Shown here piece by piece: positions 8,542 through 17,325 of a DNA stretch of 64,000 nucleotides. The translations under genes and the position numbers were made by a program. Source of the stretch: SpSt-333 sp964371615 (lineage in GTDB: Bacteria > Bacteroidota > Ignavibacteria > UBA10030 > UBA8401). The stretch covers positions 222,416 to 286,415 of the forward strand of contig CAYJMS010000005.1 of the NCBI GenBank assembly GCA_964371615.1, written 5' to 3'. Numbering within the stretch: position 1 is the first letter of the stretch; each line of letters begins with the position of its first letter. The notes under the pieces were generated by a model. The model was not told the origin of the DNA. It worked only from the letters and a program-made list of their open reading frames with translations, and made no database searches.

Positions 8542-9275
8542 GGAAATATATTTTGATTATTGGGGCAGGTTCGGATATCGCACGTCCGCTTGCTCATCAC
8601 TATGCCAAAGCGGGTTATGGCATTTATCTTGCAAGCAGAAGTATCGATCATTTGACAATGGATGCAAATGACATAGCAATCAGGTATAACACCGAAACGG
8701 CTGCCTTTTTTCTTGATGTCACTGCAACGGAGACACACCATTCTTTTTATAACGCGTTGCCGGTAAAACCGTTCGGTGTGATTTGTCTTGCCGGAATACT
8801 CGGTGATCAGCATCGCTCTGAAGTCGATTTCTCCGAAGCCAATGCAGTAATCGCTGCGAATTTTACCGGATTAGTCTCCCTTCTGCACATTATTGCAAGC
8901 GATTTTGAATCCCGGCGTGGCGGATTTATTGTCGGTGTCAGTTCGGTCGCCGGTGAACGAGGCAGAAAAAGCAATTATGTGTATGCAAGCGCCAAAGCCG
9001 GATTTACAGCTTTTCTTTCGGGATTGCGTAACCGTTTATATAGCGCTACGGTACAGGTGATGACGGTGCATCCCGGATTCATACGAACAAAAATGATAGA
9101 GGGAAGGAAAACCCCAGCAATCATCACGGCAACCGCTGAAGATGTAGCGAGGGATATCTTTCGTGGGCAGCAAAAAGGGAAGGACTTTTTATACTCAACG
9201 TGGATATGGCGCTACATCATGGTAGCGTTTAGAAATATTCCGGAATCCCTTGCAAAAAAACTCGACCTCCAATGA
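8538..9275 (+). CDS. dprE2: DprE2-like decaprenylphosphoryl-2-keto-pentose reductase (SDR)
   Basis: 245 aa short-chain dehydrogenase/reductase. A glycine-rich NAD(P) loop (GAGSDIA, 9-15) is followed by the catalytic triad Ser136, Tyr149 and Lys153. SSVAGERGRKSNYVYASAK closely resembles the same segment of mycobacterial DprE2. DprE2 reduces the 2-keto intermediate made by DprE1 to give polyprenyl-phosphoryl-arabinose. A hydrophobic amphipathic C-terminus (RYIMVAFRNIPESL) could associate with the membrane. Its ATG overlaps the dprE1 stop, and its stop overlaps the next gene by 4 bases (ATGA), so translation is probably coupled. Confidence 0.88.
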   Translation: MRKYILIIGAGSDIARPLAHHYAKAGYGIYLASRSIDHLTMDANDIAIRYNTETAAFFLDVTATETHHSFYNALPVKPFGVICLAGILGDQHRSEVDFSEANAVIAANFTGLVSLLHIIASDFESRRGGFIVGVSSVAGERGRKSNYVYASAKAGFTAFLSGLRNRLYSATVQVMTVHPGFIRTKMIEGRKTPAIITATAEDVARDIFRGQQKGKDFLYSTWIWRYIMVAFRNIPESLAKKLDLQ

Positions 9276-10165
9276 CCTTACGGACTAAAGCAGAACTGTT
9301 CCTATTTGGTACAACTTTCATTTGGGGCAGTACATTCGTTGTCGTGAAGGCGGGGATGGCGTTTATTTCTCCTTCGCTTTTTGTTGCGTTACGATTCGGC
9401 ATCGGTGCTCTCTTGTTTGCAATTATCTTACGGAATCAATTTAAAAGCATTGAAAGAACAGCGATAAAAAAAGGAATATTTCTTGGCGGTATGCTGGGAA
9501 CAGGCATCGTACTGCAAAATTACGGTATCTATGAAACGACGGCATCAAAGGCAGCTTTTATAACCGGTTTGATGGTGATATTTACCCCGATTGCCCAATT
9601 TCTGTTAGTGCGTCGGGCTCCCAAAGCAGGCAACATTGTTGGAGTTGCGGTAGTCATCGCCGGATTATTTCTGTTAACCTCACCGACGGGTTCAGGAATT
9701 AATTTCGGCGACGTACTGGTGTTGGTTTCGGCGGCGATTTTTGGTGTCTATATTGTGTATCTGGACGTGTATACAAGAAACGAGAATGTGCTCCATCTCG
9801 CATTCATCCAAGTGACGGTGACATCTCTGACGGCAGGCGTGACAATACCGTTCGAGAAAATCGTATTGATCCCGAACAATCAGTTGCTTATTTCATTGTT
9901 CTATATGGGAATCTTTGCCACAGTGCTGACAACGTATGTACAAACACGGTATCAAAAGGATACTACGCCAACACGGGCGGTAATCATTTTCACCATTGAA
10001 CCGGTGATTACTGCCGTACTTGCTTATTATGTTCTGAATGAAGTATTAGGCTTTGTAGGGATTATCGGTGCCGTTACGATTGTTATGGGAATATTTATCT
10101 CGGAACTATCAGATCCTATATCAAAAAAAATCGATTCTATCTCCAGTGGATTCTCAAACAAATGA
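9272..10165 (+). CDS. EamA/DMT-superfamily membrane transporter
   Basis: 297 aa protein with ten predicted membrane helices in two EamA repeats. The first repeat opens with WGSTFVVVKAG and the second carries the ALRFGIGALLF-type and TTPTRAVIIFTIEPVITA segments typical of the family. The drug/metabolite transporter superfamily includes amino-acid exporters and also lipid-linked-sugar flippase subunits such as ArnE/ArnF. Position directly after dprE2 with a 4-base overlap makes a role in moving the arabinosyl-lipid across the membrane a reasonable but unproven idea. A general metabolite exporter is the alternative. Confidence 0.85.
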   Translation: MTLRTKAELFLFGTTFIWGSTFVVVKAGMAFISPSLFVALRFGIGALLFAIILRNQFKSIERTAIKKGIFLGGMLGTGIVLQNYGIYETTASKAAFITGLMVIFTPIAQFLLVRRAPKAGNIVGVAVVIAGLFLLTSPTGSGINFGDVLVLVSAAIFGVYIVYLDVYTRNENVLHLAFIQVTVTSLTAGVTIPFEKIVLIPNNQLLISLFYMGIFATVLTTYVQTRYQKDTTPTRAVIIFTIEPVITAVLAYYVLNEVLGFVGIIGAVTIVMGIFISELSDPISKKIDSISSGFSNK

Positions 10166-10437
10166 CAGCCAACGCCAAAATAACCGTTTCCGGTGTCGTC
10201 CAGGGTGTTGGATATCGGTGGTATGCCGATCGGTCAGCGCGTAAGTACGATTTGAAAGGTTTTGTGGAAAATAGGGCGAATGGATCGGTATATTTGGAAG
10301 TGGAAGGGGAGAGAGGATTAATTGAAGAATTGATACAAGATCTGAAAGTCGGACCACGGTCTGCTTCCGTTACTGATGTCCATGTTGAATGGAACAAACC
10401 ACATAATTTATTCATTAATTTTAAGATAAAAGCATGA
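10162..10437 (+). CDS. acyP: Acylphosphatase
   Basis: 91 aa single-domain acylphosphatase that hydrolyses carboxyl-phosphate bonds such as acetyl phosphate or 1,3-bisphosphoglycerate. The signature VQGVGYRWYADRSA contains the phosphate-binding arginine (Arg19), and GFVENRANGSV contains the catalytic asparagine (Asn37), matching Arg23/Asn41 of the muscle enzyme. It overlaps the transporter gene and ispF by 4 bases on either side, which shows tight translational coupling. No link to the flanking lipid pathway is obvious. Confidence 0.93.
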   Translation: MTANAKITVSGVVQGVGYRWYADRSARKYDLKGFVENRANGSVYLEVEGERGLIEELIQDLKVGPRSASVTDVHVEWNKPHNLFINFKIKA

Positions 10438-10913
10438 TAAGAGTAGGCTTTGGATTTGATGCGCATAAAATCGTACCGGGTCGAAAATTGATACTGGGGG
10501 GAGTAGAAATTCCGCACGATAAAGGACTACTTGGCCATTCCGATGCCGATGTCCTTCTTCATGCCATTTGCGATGCATTGTTGGGTGCTGTTGCTCTGGG
10601 CGATATTGGAAAGCACTTTCCTGATACGGATCCACGGTATAAAGGTATTTCCAGCTTGGAACTCTTAAAACATGTTCATTCTCTCATTGAAAATAATGGG
10701 TATTCCATTGGAAATATTGATACGACAGTCGTCTTGGAATATCCAAAAATTGCACCATATATCGATACGATGAGAAAACGCATTGCGGAAACTCTGTATA
10801 TTTTGGAAGAACAGATCTCTATCAAAGCAACAACAAATGAGGGAATGGGATTTATCGGAGCAAGGGAAGGCGCTGTTGCATATGCTGTTATATCTATTAA
10901 TAAAAGAAAATAA
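10434..10913 (+). CDS. ispF: 2-C-methyl-D-erythritol 2,4-cyclodiphosphate synthase IspF
   Basis: 159 aa cytosolic enzyme of the MEP isoprenoid pathway. It cyclizes CDP-methylerythritol 2-phosphate to methylerythritol cyclodiphosphate with loss of CMP. Zn ligands Asp9, His11 (FDAHK) and His43 (LLHAICDALLG) are present, as are GDIGKHFPDTD and the C-terminal KATTNEGMGFIGAREG motif. ispD is not adjacent. Isoprenoid supply fits a neighbourhood that builds and handles polyprenyl-phosphate lipids, although the link is only inferred from operon membership. Confidence 0.97.
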   Translation: MIRVGFGFDAHKIVPGRKLILGGVEIPHDKGLLGHSDADVLLHAICDALLGAVALGDIGKHFPDTDPRYKGISSLELLKHVHSLIENNGYSIGNIDTTVVLEYPKIAPYIDTMRKRIAETLYILEEQISIKATTNEGMGFIGAREGAVAYAVISINKRK

Positions 10914-10919
10914 TATCAT

Positions 10920-11528
10920 TTGGAAACCTTCGTATCACAATTGCAGCAGCTTAATCCGCTTTGGGTGTACACAGCAATTTTCATAATTGCATATATTGAA
11001 AATCTGTTCCCTCCGTCCCCCAGTGATGTAATGATCGTTGCAGGTGGATACCTTATTGGGATCGGTCACATTGATTTTACCACAACACTATTGATTACTA
11101 CTATCGGCAGTACCACCGGGTTTATGACTATGTATAAAGTCGGAGATTGGTTTGGAATAAGGATCATCGAAACCGGAAAGATGAAATTCCTCCCATTGGA
11201 TTCCATACATAAGGTTGAGGCGTGGTTTAGACGGTATGGATACTGGTTAATTGTCATCAATAGATTTTTGTCAGGAACACGTGCCATAGTCGGTTTTTTT
11301 GCGGGAATATCTGAAGTAAAATTTCTCCCCACGACATTATTGTGTTTTATTAGTGCATTAGTGTGGAATGGTTTACTTTTATATTCCGGTACTCTTTTAG
11401 GCGAGAATTGGGAATCAATTGGATTTTATTTATCGACCTACAGTCAATTTGTTATTGTGTCATTAATTACGGCCGCTCTCATAAGTCTGATTATATGGTA
11501 TCACAAGAAGGAAATTCAAAATGATTGA
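10920..11528 (+). CDS. DedA-family membrane protein
   Basis: 202 aa inner-membrane protein of the DedA/SNARE-associated (VTT) family. Diagnostic stretches are AYIENLFPPSPSDVMIVAG near the N-terminus (re-entrant loop with acidic residue) and the arginine-containing NRFLSGTRAIVGFFAG. Some DedA members are undecaprenyl-phosphate flippases that return the carrier lipid to the inner leaflet. Others affect membrane potential and phospholipid scrambling. The start is TTG at 10920. It overlaps the PAP2 gene by 8 bases, and the region is AT-richer than its flanks. Confidence 0.88.
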   Translation: METFVSQLQQLNPLWVYTAIFIIAYIENLFPPSPSDVMIVAGGYLIGIGHIDFTTTLLITTIGSTTGFMTMYKVGDWFGIRIIETGKMKFLPLDSIHKVEAWFRRYGYWLIVINRFLSGTRAIVGFFAGISEVKFLPTTLLCFISALVWNGLLLYSGTLLGENWESIGFYLSTYSQFVIVSLITAALISLIIWYHKKEIQND

Positions 11529-12108
11529 ATTTCTGTATTCAATCGATGTAGCAATATTTTTTTTCATTAATCAGACGATCACTAATCCGATTTTTGATTG
11601 GCTGATGCCGCTTATCACTGATCTGAATCATAATATTATTGCCCGAATTGTAGTCATAATGTGGATTGGACTTATTATCTGGAAAGGAGGTAATAAGGGA
11701 CGCATTACTGTTGGAGTATTAATTTTTGTAATAATCGGAAGTGATCAGTTCAATAGTGTAATTCTAAAAGACATATTCGGTAGAATTCGTCCCTGTAAAG
11801 CATTGGAAGGAGTAAGATTATTGGTGGATTGTGGCGGTGGCTTATCGTTTCCTTCATCCCATGCGGTAAACAATTTTGCCGGTGCTGCAGTAATAAGTCA
11901 TTTTTACAGGAAACAAGCCAAATATTGGTATGCATTTGCTGCGTTGGTAGCTTTTACACGCACTTATGTCGGAGTCCATTATCCATCAGACATACTTGCA
12001 GGTGGACTCATAGGATTAGGCATCGGCTTTTCTGTAACATATATTTGGGATCAAATCAATTCATATTATCGAATACAAAAGTCAAGAGAATCGTATAAAT
12101 CCTTGTGA
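11521..12108 (+). CDS. PAP2-family membrane phosphatase
   Basis: 195 aa integral membrane phosphatase with the full three-part PAP2 signature: K83xxxxxxRP91, PSSH at 111-114, and R147xxxxxH153xxxD157. Family members dephosphorylate undecaprenyl diphosphate (PgpB/YbjG), phosphatidylglycerophosphate or lipid A. The mycobacterial Rv3807c protein, proposed to remove the 5-phosphate from decaprenyl-phosphoryl-ribose-5-phosphate, also belongs to PAP2. Being in one operon with DPPR synthase and DprE1/E2 homologues, it is a candidate for that step; general undecaprenyl-diphosphate recycling is equally possible. Confidence 0.9.
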   Translation: MIEFLYSIDVAIFFFINQTITNPIFDWLMPLITDLNHNIIARIVVIMWIGLIIWKGGNKGRITVGVLIFVIIGSDQFNSVILKDIFGRIRPCKALEGVRLLVDCGGGLSFPSSHAVNNFAGAAVISHFYRKQAKYWYAFAALVAFTRTYVGVHYPSDILAGGLIGLGIGFSVTYIWDQINSYYRIQKSRESYKSL

Positions 12109-13736
12109 TATATAAATTTAAAATTGAGACTGAAAGTAAAAATTTGCTATTACTTTCTGCGTCAACAGCCATTGCATTGGGCGTAGCATTCCCGCCATTC
12201 CCTTTGGGAATCTTTTCTTGTTTTGCATTTATTCCATTCCTTATGTTGGTTGAAAAAATCCAATCCTATGGTAGGTTTTTTCGTTATTCATACGCCACTT
12301 TTCTGCTCTTTGTCTTGATCACTCTTTATTGGGTAGGAGGATTCACTCATTTCAAAGATCCCTACCTGATGATAGCCGGAATAGCATTATTTCTTTGGCA
12401 ACCATTTTTTTTAACTATCCCTGCTTCTTTATATTTCCTAGTCAGAAAAAGAATTTCACATGATATTTCAATTGTGACATTTCCGTTAATATGGGTAACA
12501 TTTGAATGGTTATATGCTCTAGGTGAGTTTGCATTTCCATGGTTAAGCATCGGGAATACACAAACTTACAATCTTCTTAAGATACAATTTATCGATCTGA
12601 CTGGGGTTTTTGGATTGTCGCTTTGGGTTCTTTCCATTAACATGTTAGTTTTTTTCTTTATTAAAAGTATTAGCAACTCTTACTCAAAGTCTATTCGTTA
12701 TGTGCTACTGACAGCCATAGTAATTGTATATATTGCACCGGATTTTTATGGCAGACACAAAAAAGCATCGAACTCAGTACATTCGGAGATAGCGGGTATC
12801 ACTGTTGGCGTTGTTCAGCCAAATGTAGATCCATGGAATAAATGGGAAGGGTCTAAAACATTTTTAGGTAGATGGCAGCAAGTCCAATCATATCTTGACA
12901 TTATACGTGAGAATATAACAGATAGCACGGATATGGTCGTATTGCCTGAATCGGCAATGTTAATAAATGTACCCGAACTATTTGAACAATCGAACGAAAT
13001 ACATCGTTTGGTAGACAGCCTAAATGTCACACTATTAAGCGGTTATGCAAGGGTATCTTATTATTATGATAATTCGGCCCCGGTTTCGAGTAATATCCTC
13101 AAAGGCACAAACATCAGATATGACTCTTATAACTCAATTATGATGTTTGAACCCGGCTCACGACAGATACAAACGTACAGCAAAATGCGGTTGGTGCCAT
13201 TTGCGGAACGCATACCATATGCTGATCATGTGCCATTTTTGATTGAACCACTGCGATGGGGAGTCGGCATATCGAATTGGGGAATGGGGAGAGACAGTAC
13301 CATTTTTGAAAATGACCGACTTGGATCAAAATTTTTATCGATGGTTTGCTATGAATCCATATTTCCTGAATTTGTCGCCTCATTTGTCAATAAAGGGGCA
13401 GATTTTCTAGTTTTCATCACAAATGATAGTTGGTGGGGAAATACATCCGGCGCACGACAGCATAATCAATATGCTCTTTTACGTGCAATAGAGAACCGAC
13501 GATGGGTGGTGCGATGTGCAAATGGAGGAATTTCCTCATTCATTGATCCTTTTGGAAACATATACGATCAAACGGAAATGTACACACAGGCATATATTCA
13601 GAGAAAAATATTTCCATTAAGCGAAAAAACCTTTTACACCAGCCATGGCGATTGGATTGCCCGAATTAGCGCGAGTTTAACTCTTTTAATTCTTATTGTA
13701 ACAATGGGTTATACAATTTATCGGAAGCGATTATGA
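12105..13736 (+). CDS. lnt: Apolipoprotein N-acyltransferase Lnt
   Basis: 543 aa inner-membrane enzyme that N-acylates the terminal cysteine of lipoproteins from a phospholipid donor. About seven hydrophobic helices fill residues 10-215, followed by a periplasmic nitrilase-like domain. The catalytic triad is visible: Glu282 (VLPESAM), Lys360 (YSKMRLVPFAER) and Cys415 (MVCYESIFPE). NDSWWGNTSGARQH is the conserved substrate loop. The start is GTG at 12105, overlapping the PAP2 stop by 4 bases. The gene is AT-rich relative to threonine aldolase downstream. Its presence supports a diderm envelope with triacylated lipoproteins. Confidence 0.95.
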   Translation: MIYKFKIETESKNLLLLSASTAIALGVAFPPFPLGIFSCFAFIPFLMLVEKIQSYGRFFRYSYATFLLFVLITLYWVGGFTHFKDPYLMIAGIALFLWQPFFLTIPASLYFLVRKRISHDISIVTFPLIWVTFEWLYALGEFAFPWLSIGNTQTYNLLKIQFIDLTGVFGLSLWVLSINMLVFFFIKSISNSYSKSIRYVLLTAIVIVYIAPDFYGRHKKASNSVHSEIAGITVGVVQPNVDPWNKWEGSKTFLGRWQQVQSYLDIIRENITDSTDMVVLPESAMLINVPELFEQSNEIHRLVDSLNVTLLSGYARVSYYYDNSAPVSSNILKGTNIRYDSYNSIMMFEPGSRQIQTYSKMRLVPFAERIPYADHVPFLIEPLRWGVGISNWGMGRDSTIFENDRLGSKFLSMVCYESIFPEFVASFVNKGADFLVFITNDSWWGNTSGARQHNQYALLRAIENRRWVVRCANGGISSFIDPFGNIYDQTEMYTQAYIQRKIFPLSEKTFYTSHGDWIARISASLTLLILIVTMGYTIYRKRL

Positions 13737-14770
13737 GTACTCAATATATAGATTTACGAAGTGATACCGTTACACGACCGTCAAAGGCAATGAGGGAAGC
13801 AATGGCAAATGCTGACGTCGGTGATGATGTCTTTGGCGAAGATCCGACCGTGAATGATCTCCAGCAATCTGTTGCCGCAATGTTGGGGAAGGAAAGTGCA
13901 CTTTTCGTTCCGAGTGGATGTATGAGCAATCAATTGGCATTAAAGGCCCATACGAATGCAGGTGATGAAGTAATTATGGAGCAGGATGCCCATATGTTCA
14001 ATTATGAAACTGCCGCCCCTGCTGTACTGTCGTCGGTTCAGGTTAAGACGATACCGGGGATTCGCGGTGTATTTCGGGCTGAAGATCTATTGCCGCATAT
14101 CCGGCCGGCATTGTATTATATGCCGAAATCTAAATTAATTTGTATAGAAAACACCCATAATCGCGCCGGGGGGACGGTATTTCCGCTTGATGAGATCAAA
14201 AAAATATCAACGTTTTGCAAGGATCATGGAATTTTGTTCCATCTTGATGGTGCACGATTGTGGAATGCATCGGTTGCGACCGGTATACCGGTAAAAGATT
14301 GGGCGCAGTATTTCGATTCCGTTTCGGTTTGCTTTTCAAAGGGTCTGGGTGCACCTGTCGGTTCCGCTCTTTGTGGAAATCAGCAGTTTGTAGCCACGGC
14401 TCGAAAGTGGAGAAAAGTGTTCGGTGGCGGTATGAGGCAATCCGGTATAATTGCTGCCGGTGCATTGTTTGCTCTTCGTAATAATATCGATCGGCTGAAG
14501 GAGGATCACAAAAAAGCTGAATTCTTTGCGCGGGAAATATCTAAAATTCCGTCTTTCGAAATCGACGTGGAGAGCGTACAAACGAATATTGTACTCGTTG
14601 ATGTTCAAAAAACCGGTAAAACACCGCAACAAGTGATTGACACTCTCAAAGAACAGGGTGTACTCGTTTCAGGAGGAACATTTACAAAATTTCGTGCCGT
14701 GATGCATCTTGACGTGACCATGCAACAAGTTGAAAATGCTGTTGAGACTATACAACGGATGTATCACTAA
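13733..14770 (+). CDS. ltaE: Low-specificity L-threonine aldolase
   Basis: 345 aa PLP enzyme of fold type I that cleaves L-threonine or allo-threonine to glycine and acetaldehyde. Family marks are DLRSDTVTRPSKAMREAM at the start, GDDVFGEDPTVNDLQ, and the PLP-lysine segment VCFSKGLGAPVGSALCG with Lys203. A HLDGARLWNA motif carries the PLP-contacting aspartate. It overlaps lnt by 4 bases. The following thioesterase starts 21 bases after its stop. Confidence 0.95.
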   Translation: MSTQYIDLRSDTVTRPSKAMREAMANADVGDDVFGEDPTVNDLQQSVAAMLGKESALFVPSGCMSNQLALKAHTNAGDEVIMEQDAHMFNYETAAPAVLSSVQVKTIPGIRGVFRAEDLLPHIRPALYYMPKSKLICIENTHNRAGGTVFPLDEIKKISTFCKDHGILFHLDGARLWNASVATGIPVKDWAQYFDSVSVCFSKGLGAPVGSALCGNQQFVATARKWRKVFGGGMRQSGIIAAGALFALRNNIDRLKEDHKKAEFFAREISKIPSFEIDVESVQTNIVLVDVQKTGKTPQQVIDTLKEQGVLVSGGTFTKFRAVMHLDVTMQQVENAVETIQRMYH

Positions 14771-14791
14771 GCACCAGTCGGAATATTGCAT

Positions 14792-15232
14792 ATGGACAAT
14801 ACGAAATTTAAGCATTCGCATGCGATTACGGTTCGTAATTATGAGATCGACTGGCAGGGGATTGTTCATAATGGAAATTATCTTCTGTATTTCGAAGTGG
14901 CGCGTTTGGAGTACTTTAAGAAATTGGGTATGGATTTTGACCAGCGAGCAATTAACGGGCATTCGAAGGTCGTTGTAGTCCGCAACGAAATTGATTATCT
15001 ATCCCCGGCGACGTTTGGCGATACATTGACAATACACACGCGGACTGTTTCGGTAAATAACTCAAGTATTACGTGCGAATCAATTATGATTGACGAACAA
15101 AAAAATATAATTGTATCAAAAAACAAATGCATTCTAGTATGGCTCGATCACGTGACGAATACCGCAATGAGGGTCCCGGATCACTTTCGACAACGCGTAC
15201 AACAATTTGAAGGGATCGACGCGGCGACGTAA
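14792..15232 (+). CDS. Acyl-CoA thioesterase, 4-hydroxybenzoyl-CoA thioesterase (YbgC-like) family
   Basis: 146 aa hot-dog-fold thioesterase. The active-site segment EIDWQGIVHNGNYLLYFEVAR contains the catalytic aspartate (Asp20) and the helix of 4HBT-family enzymes, with RNEIDYLSPATFGD in the second half. It should hydrolyse an acyl-CoA, but chain specificity cannot be read from sequence. ATG at 14792 is preferred over TTG at 14786. The stop codon TAA shares its last base with the trpE ATG. Confidence 0.85.
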   Translation: MDNTKFKHSHAITVRNYEIDWQGIVHNGNYLLYFEVARLEYFKKLGMDFDQRAINGHSKVVVVRNEIDYLSPATFGDTLTIHTRTVSVNNSSITCESIMIDEQKNIIVSKNKCILVWLDHVTNTAMRVPDHFRQRVQQFEGIDAAT

Positions 15233-16755
15233 TGTCCTGTTGTTCATGTAAACCTATGATATCATTTGATGAATTCAAGAAATTATCGGCCAATGGTAAT
15301 GTCATTCCGTTATTCGACGAGATACTGGCAGACACTGAAACTCCGGTCTCGGTGTACTTGAAGGTGCGGGATGAAAGTCCCTATTCGTTTTTGCTGGAGA
15401 GTATCGAAGGGGGAGAGAATATCGGACGGTATTCGTTTATTGGATTCAACCCGTTCAGCAATTTCATTATTCGCGGCACCTCTTTCGAAATACAATCGCG
15501 GCATCCGGATGTTACCGTGCTGCCAAAGTTGGTCGAAGGAATAACCCATCCTGTCGAAGCATTGCAGAAAATATTTTCTCACTATCATACCGCTTCAGTC
15601 GAAGGATTGCCGCGGTTGGCAAGCGGTGCGATAGGATATTTCGGATACGAAACGGTGCGGCTGTTGGAAAATATTCCGACGCCAAAAATCGACGAATTAC
15701 ATCTCGACGATGCGCTTCTAATGTTTCTCGATACTTTGTTCGTGTTCGATAATGTCAAACGGAAGTTGCTGATCGTATCGAATGCCTATGTTCCCGCCGG
15801 CTCATCTGACGTTGTTTTAACTACGGAATATGAAAAAGCAGTTTCTGAGATCGCCAAAATGAGAAAAATGCTCTTGAAGTCTGTCCCGTCTCATTTGTCG
15901 ACACCGTCTGTCGGTCCGTTGGAACAATCGATTAGTCAATCGGAATACGAAAAAATGGTGGTACGGTCGATTGCCTACATTGTCGAAGGCGATATTTTCC
16001 AGGTGTTACCGTCGCACAGGATGAAGCGAAAATACGACGGAGACCCATTTGCCGTGTACCGTATGCTCCGCGTCATAAATCCATCACCATATATGTATTA
16101 TTTTTCTCTCAACGGACTCTGCATTGCCGGTTCATCGCCGGAACTATTGGTACGCGTTGAAAATAATATTGTCGAAACCAGGCCGATAGCGGGAACGCGC
16201 AAACGGGGAAAGGATCAGGAGGAGGATAAACGTCTCGCAGCGGACCTTCTTACGGATCAGAAAGAGCTCGCAGAGCATTTGATGTTGATCGATCTCGGCA
16301 GAAACGATATCGGCCGCATCAGCGAATTCGGAAATGTCGATGTGACAGAATACATGGTCATTGAAAAATACTCGCATGTTATGCATATTGTTTCGAATAT
16401 CAGAGGGAGACTGAAGAAAGGTCTTACGGCGATCGATGCATTTTTCTCCTGCTTTCCGGCAGGAACGCTTTCCGGAGCTCCCAAGATACGCGCCATGGAG
16501 ATCATTGCCGAACTCGAATCGGTAAAGCGAGGAGTCTACGGCGGTGCAATCGGATATCTTGACTTTTCCGGTAATCTCGATTCGTGCATCGCGATCCGCA
16601 CGACGATTATAAAAGACGGGTATGCATATTTTCAAGCCGGAGCCGGCATTGTGTATGATTCAATTCCGTCACGCGAATACCAGGAGACGCTCGATAAAAT
16701 GTCGGCGAGCATCCGTGCGGTTGAAGCAACAGTTCGAATGGATGTGACAGTATGA
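15232..16755 (+). CDS. trpE: Anthranilate synthase component I
   Basis: 507 aa chorismate-using enzyme that makes anthranilate with ammonia delivered by TrpG. The N-terminal half carries the LLES element (FLLESIEGGENIGRYSF) that forms the tryptophan feedback site. The C-terminal chorismate-binding half has SPELLVRVENN, RPIAGTRKRG and FPAGTLSGAPKIRAMEI. The feedback motif and the adjoining amidotransferase gene favour TrpE over PabB. The start shares one base with the previous stop. No trp leader is seen because the gene lies inside an operon. Confidence 0.95.
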   Translation: MSCCSCKPMISFDEFKKLSANGNVIPLFDEILADTETPVSVYLKVRDESPYSFLLESIEGGENIGRYSFIGFNPFSNFIIRGTSFEIQSRHPDVTVLPKLVEGITHPVEALQKIFSHYHTASVEGLPRLASGAIGYFGYETVRLLENIPTPKIDELHLDDALLMFLDTLFVFDNVKRKLLIVSNAYVPAGSSDVVLTTEYEKAVSEIAKMRKMLLKSVPSHLSTPSVGPLEQSISQSEYEKMVVRSIAYIVEGDIFQVLPSHRMKRKYDGDPFAVYRMLRVINPSPYMYYFSLNGLCIAGSSPELLVRVENNIVETRPIAGTRKRGKDQEEDKRLAADLLTDQKELAEHLMLIDLGRNDIGRISEFGNVDVTEYMVIEKYSHVMHIVSNIRGRLKKGLTAIDAFFSCFPAGTLSGAPKIRAMEIIAELESVKRGVYGGAIGYLDFSGNLDSCIAIRTTIIKDGYAYFQAGAGIVYDSIPSREYQETLDKMSASIRAVEATVRMDVTV

Positions 16756-17321
16756 TCATCGTTCTTGATAATTATGATTCGTTCACTTATAATCTCGTCC
16801 AATATTTGGGAGAAATGAATGTAGAGTTGTTTGTGGTGCGGAATGACAAGATCACTACTGATGAAATCCGTCATCAACGTCCCGATGCTATCGTCATCTC
16901 TCCGGGTCCCTGTACTCCACGGGAAGCGGGCGTCTCAGTGCCGATTGTGAAGGAACTGTATACCGAATATCCCATCCTCGGGGTTTGCCTGGGGCATCAA
17001 TCGATCGGCGAAGCGTTTGGCGGGAATATTATCAAGGCATCGTCCGTCGTCCACGGCAAGACATCGGAGATTCTGCACGACGGCCGGGGAATATTCCGTT
17101 CGATACCGAACAAGTTTCGCGCAACGCGGTATCACTCTTTGGTCATCGATCCGCTTTCGTTACCGGACGTCCTTGAAGTGACCGCAACGACCGGCGACGG
17201 CGTGATTATGGGTGTGCAGCATAAGAAGTACCCCGTGTTCGGTGTTCAGTTTCACCCTGAATCGGTCGCGACGGAGCACGGAAAAGTGTTGTTACGAAAT
17301 TTTGTCGAGAAAAAATATTAA
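16752..17321 (+). CDS. trpG: Anthranilate synthase component II (glutamine amidotransferase)
   Basis: 189 aa class-I glutamine amidotransferase that supplies ammonia to TrpE (and perhaps PabB). It has DNYDSFTYNLVQYLGE at the start, nucleophile Cys79 in LGVCLGHQ, HGKTSEI, and His168/Glu170 in QFHPES. It overlaps trpE by 4 bases. No other trp genes (trpD, C, F, B, A) are in the window. Confidence 0.95.
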   Translation: MIIVLDNYDSFTYNLVQYLGEMNVELFVVRNDKITTDEIRHQRPDAIVISPGPCTPREAGVSVPIVKELYTEYPILGVCLGHQSIGEAFGGNIIKASSVVHGKTSEILHDGRGIFRSIPNKFRATRYHSLVIDPLSLPDVLEVTATTGDGVIMGVQHKKYPVFGVQFHPESVATEHGKVLLRNFVEKKY

Positions 17322-17325
17322 CGCA

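Noticed and set aside
17212..17325. Upstream extension of polX by 38 codons
   Set aside because: The extension lies in trpG and has no PolX similarity; ATG 17326 follows the trpG stop.
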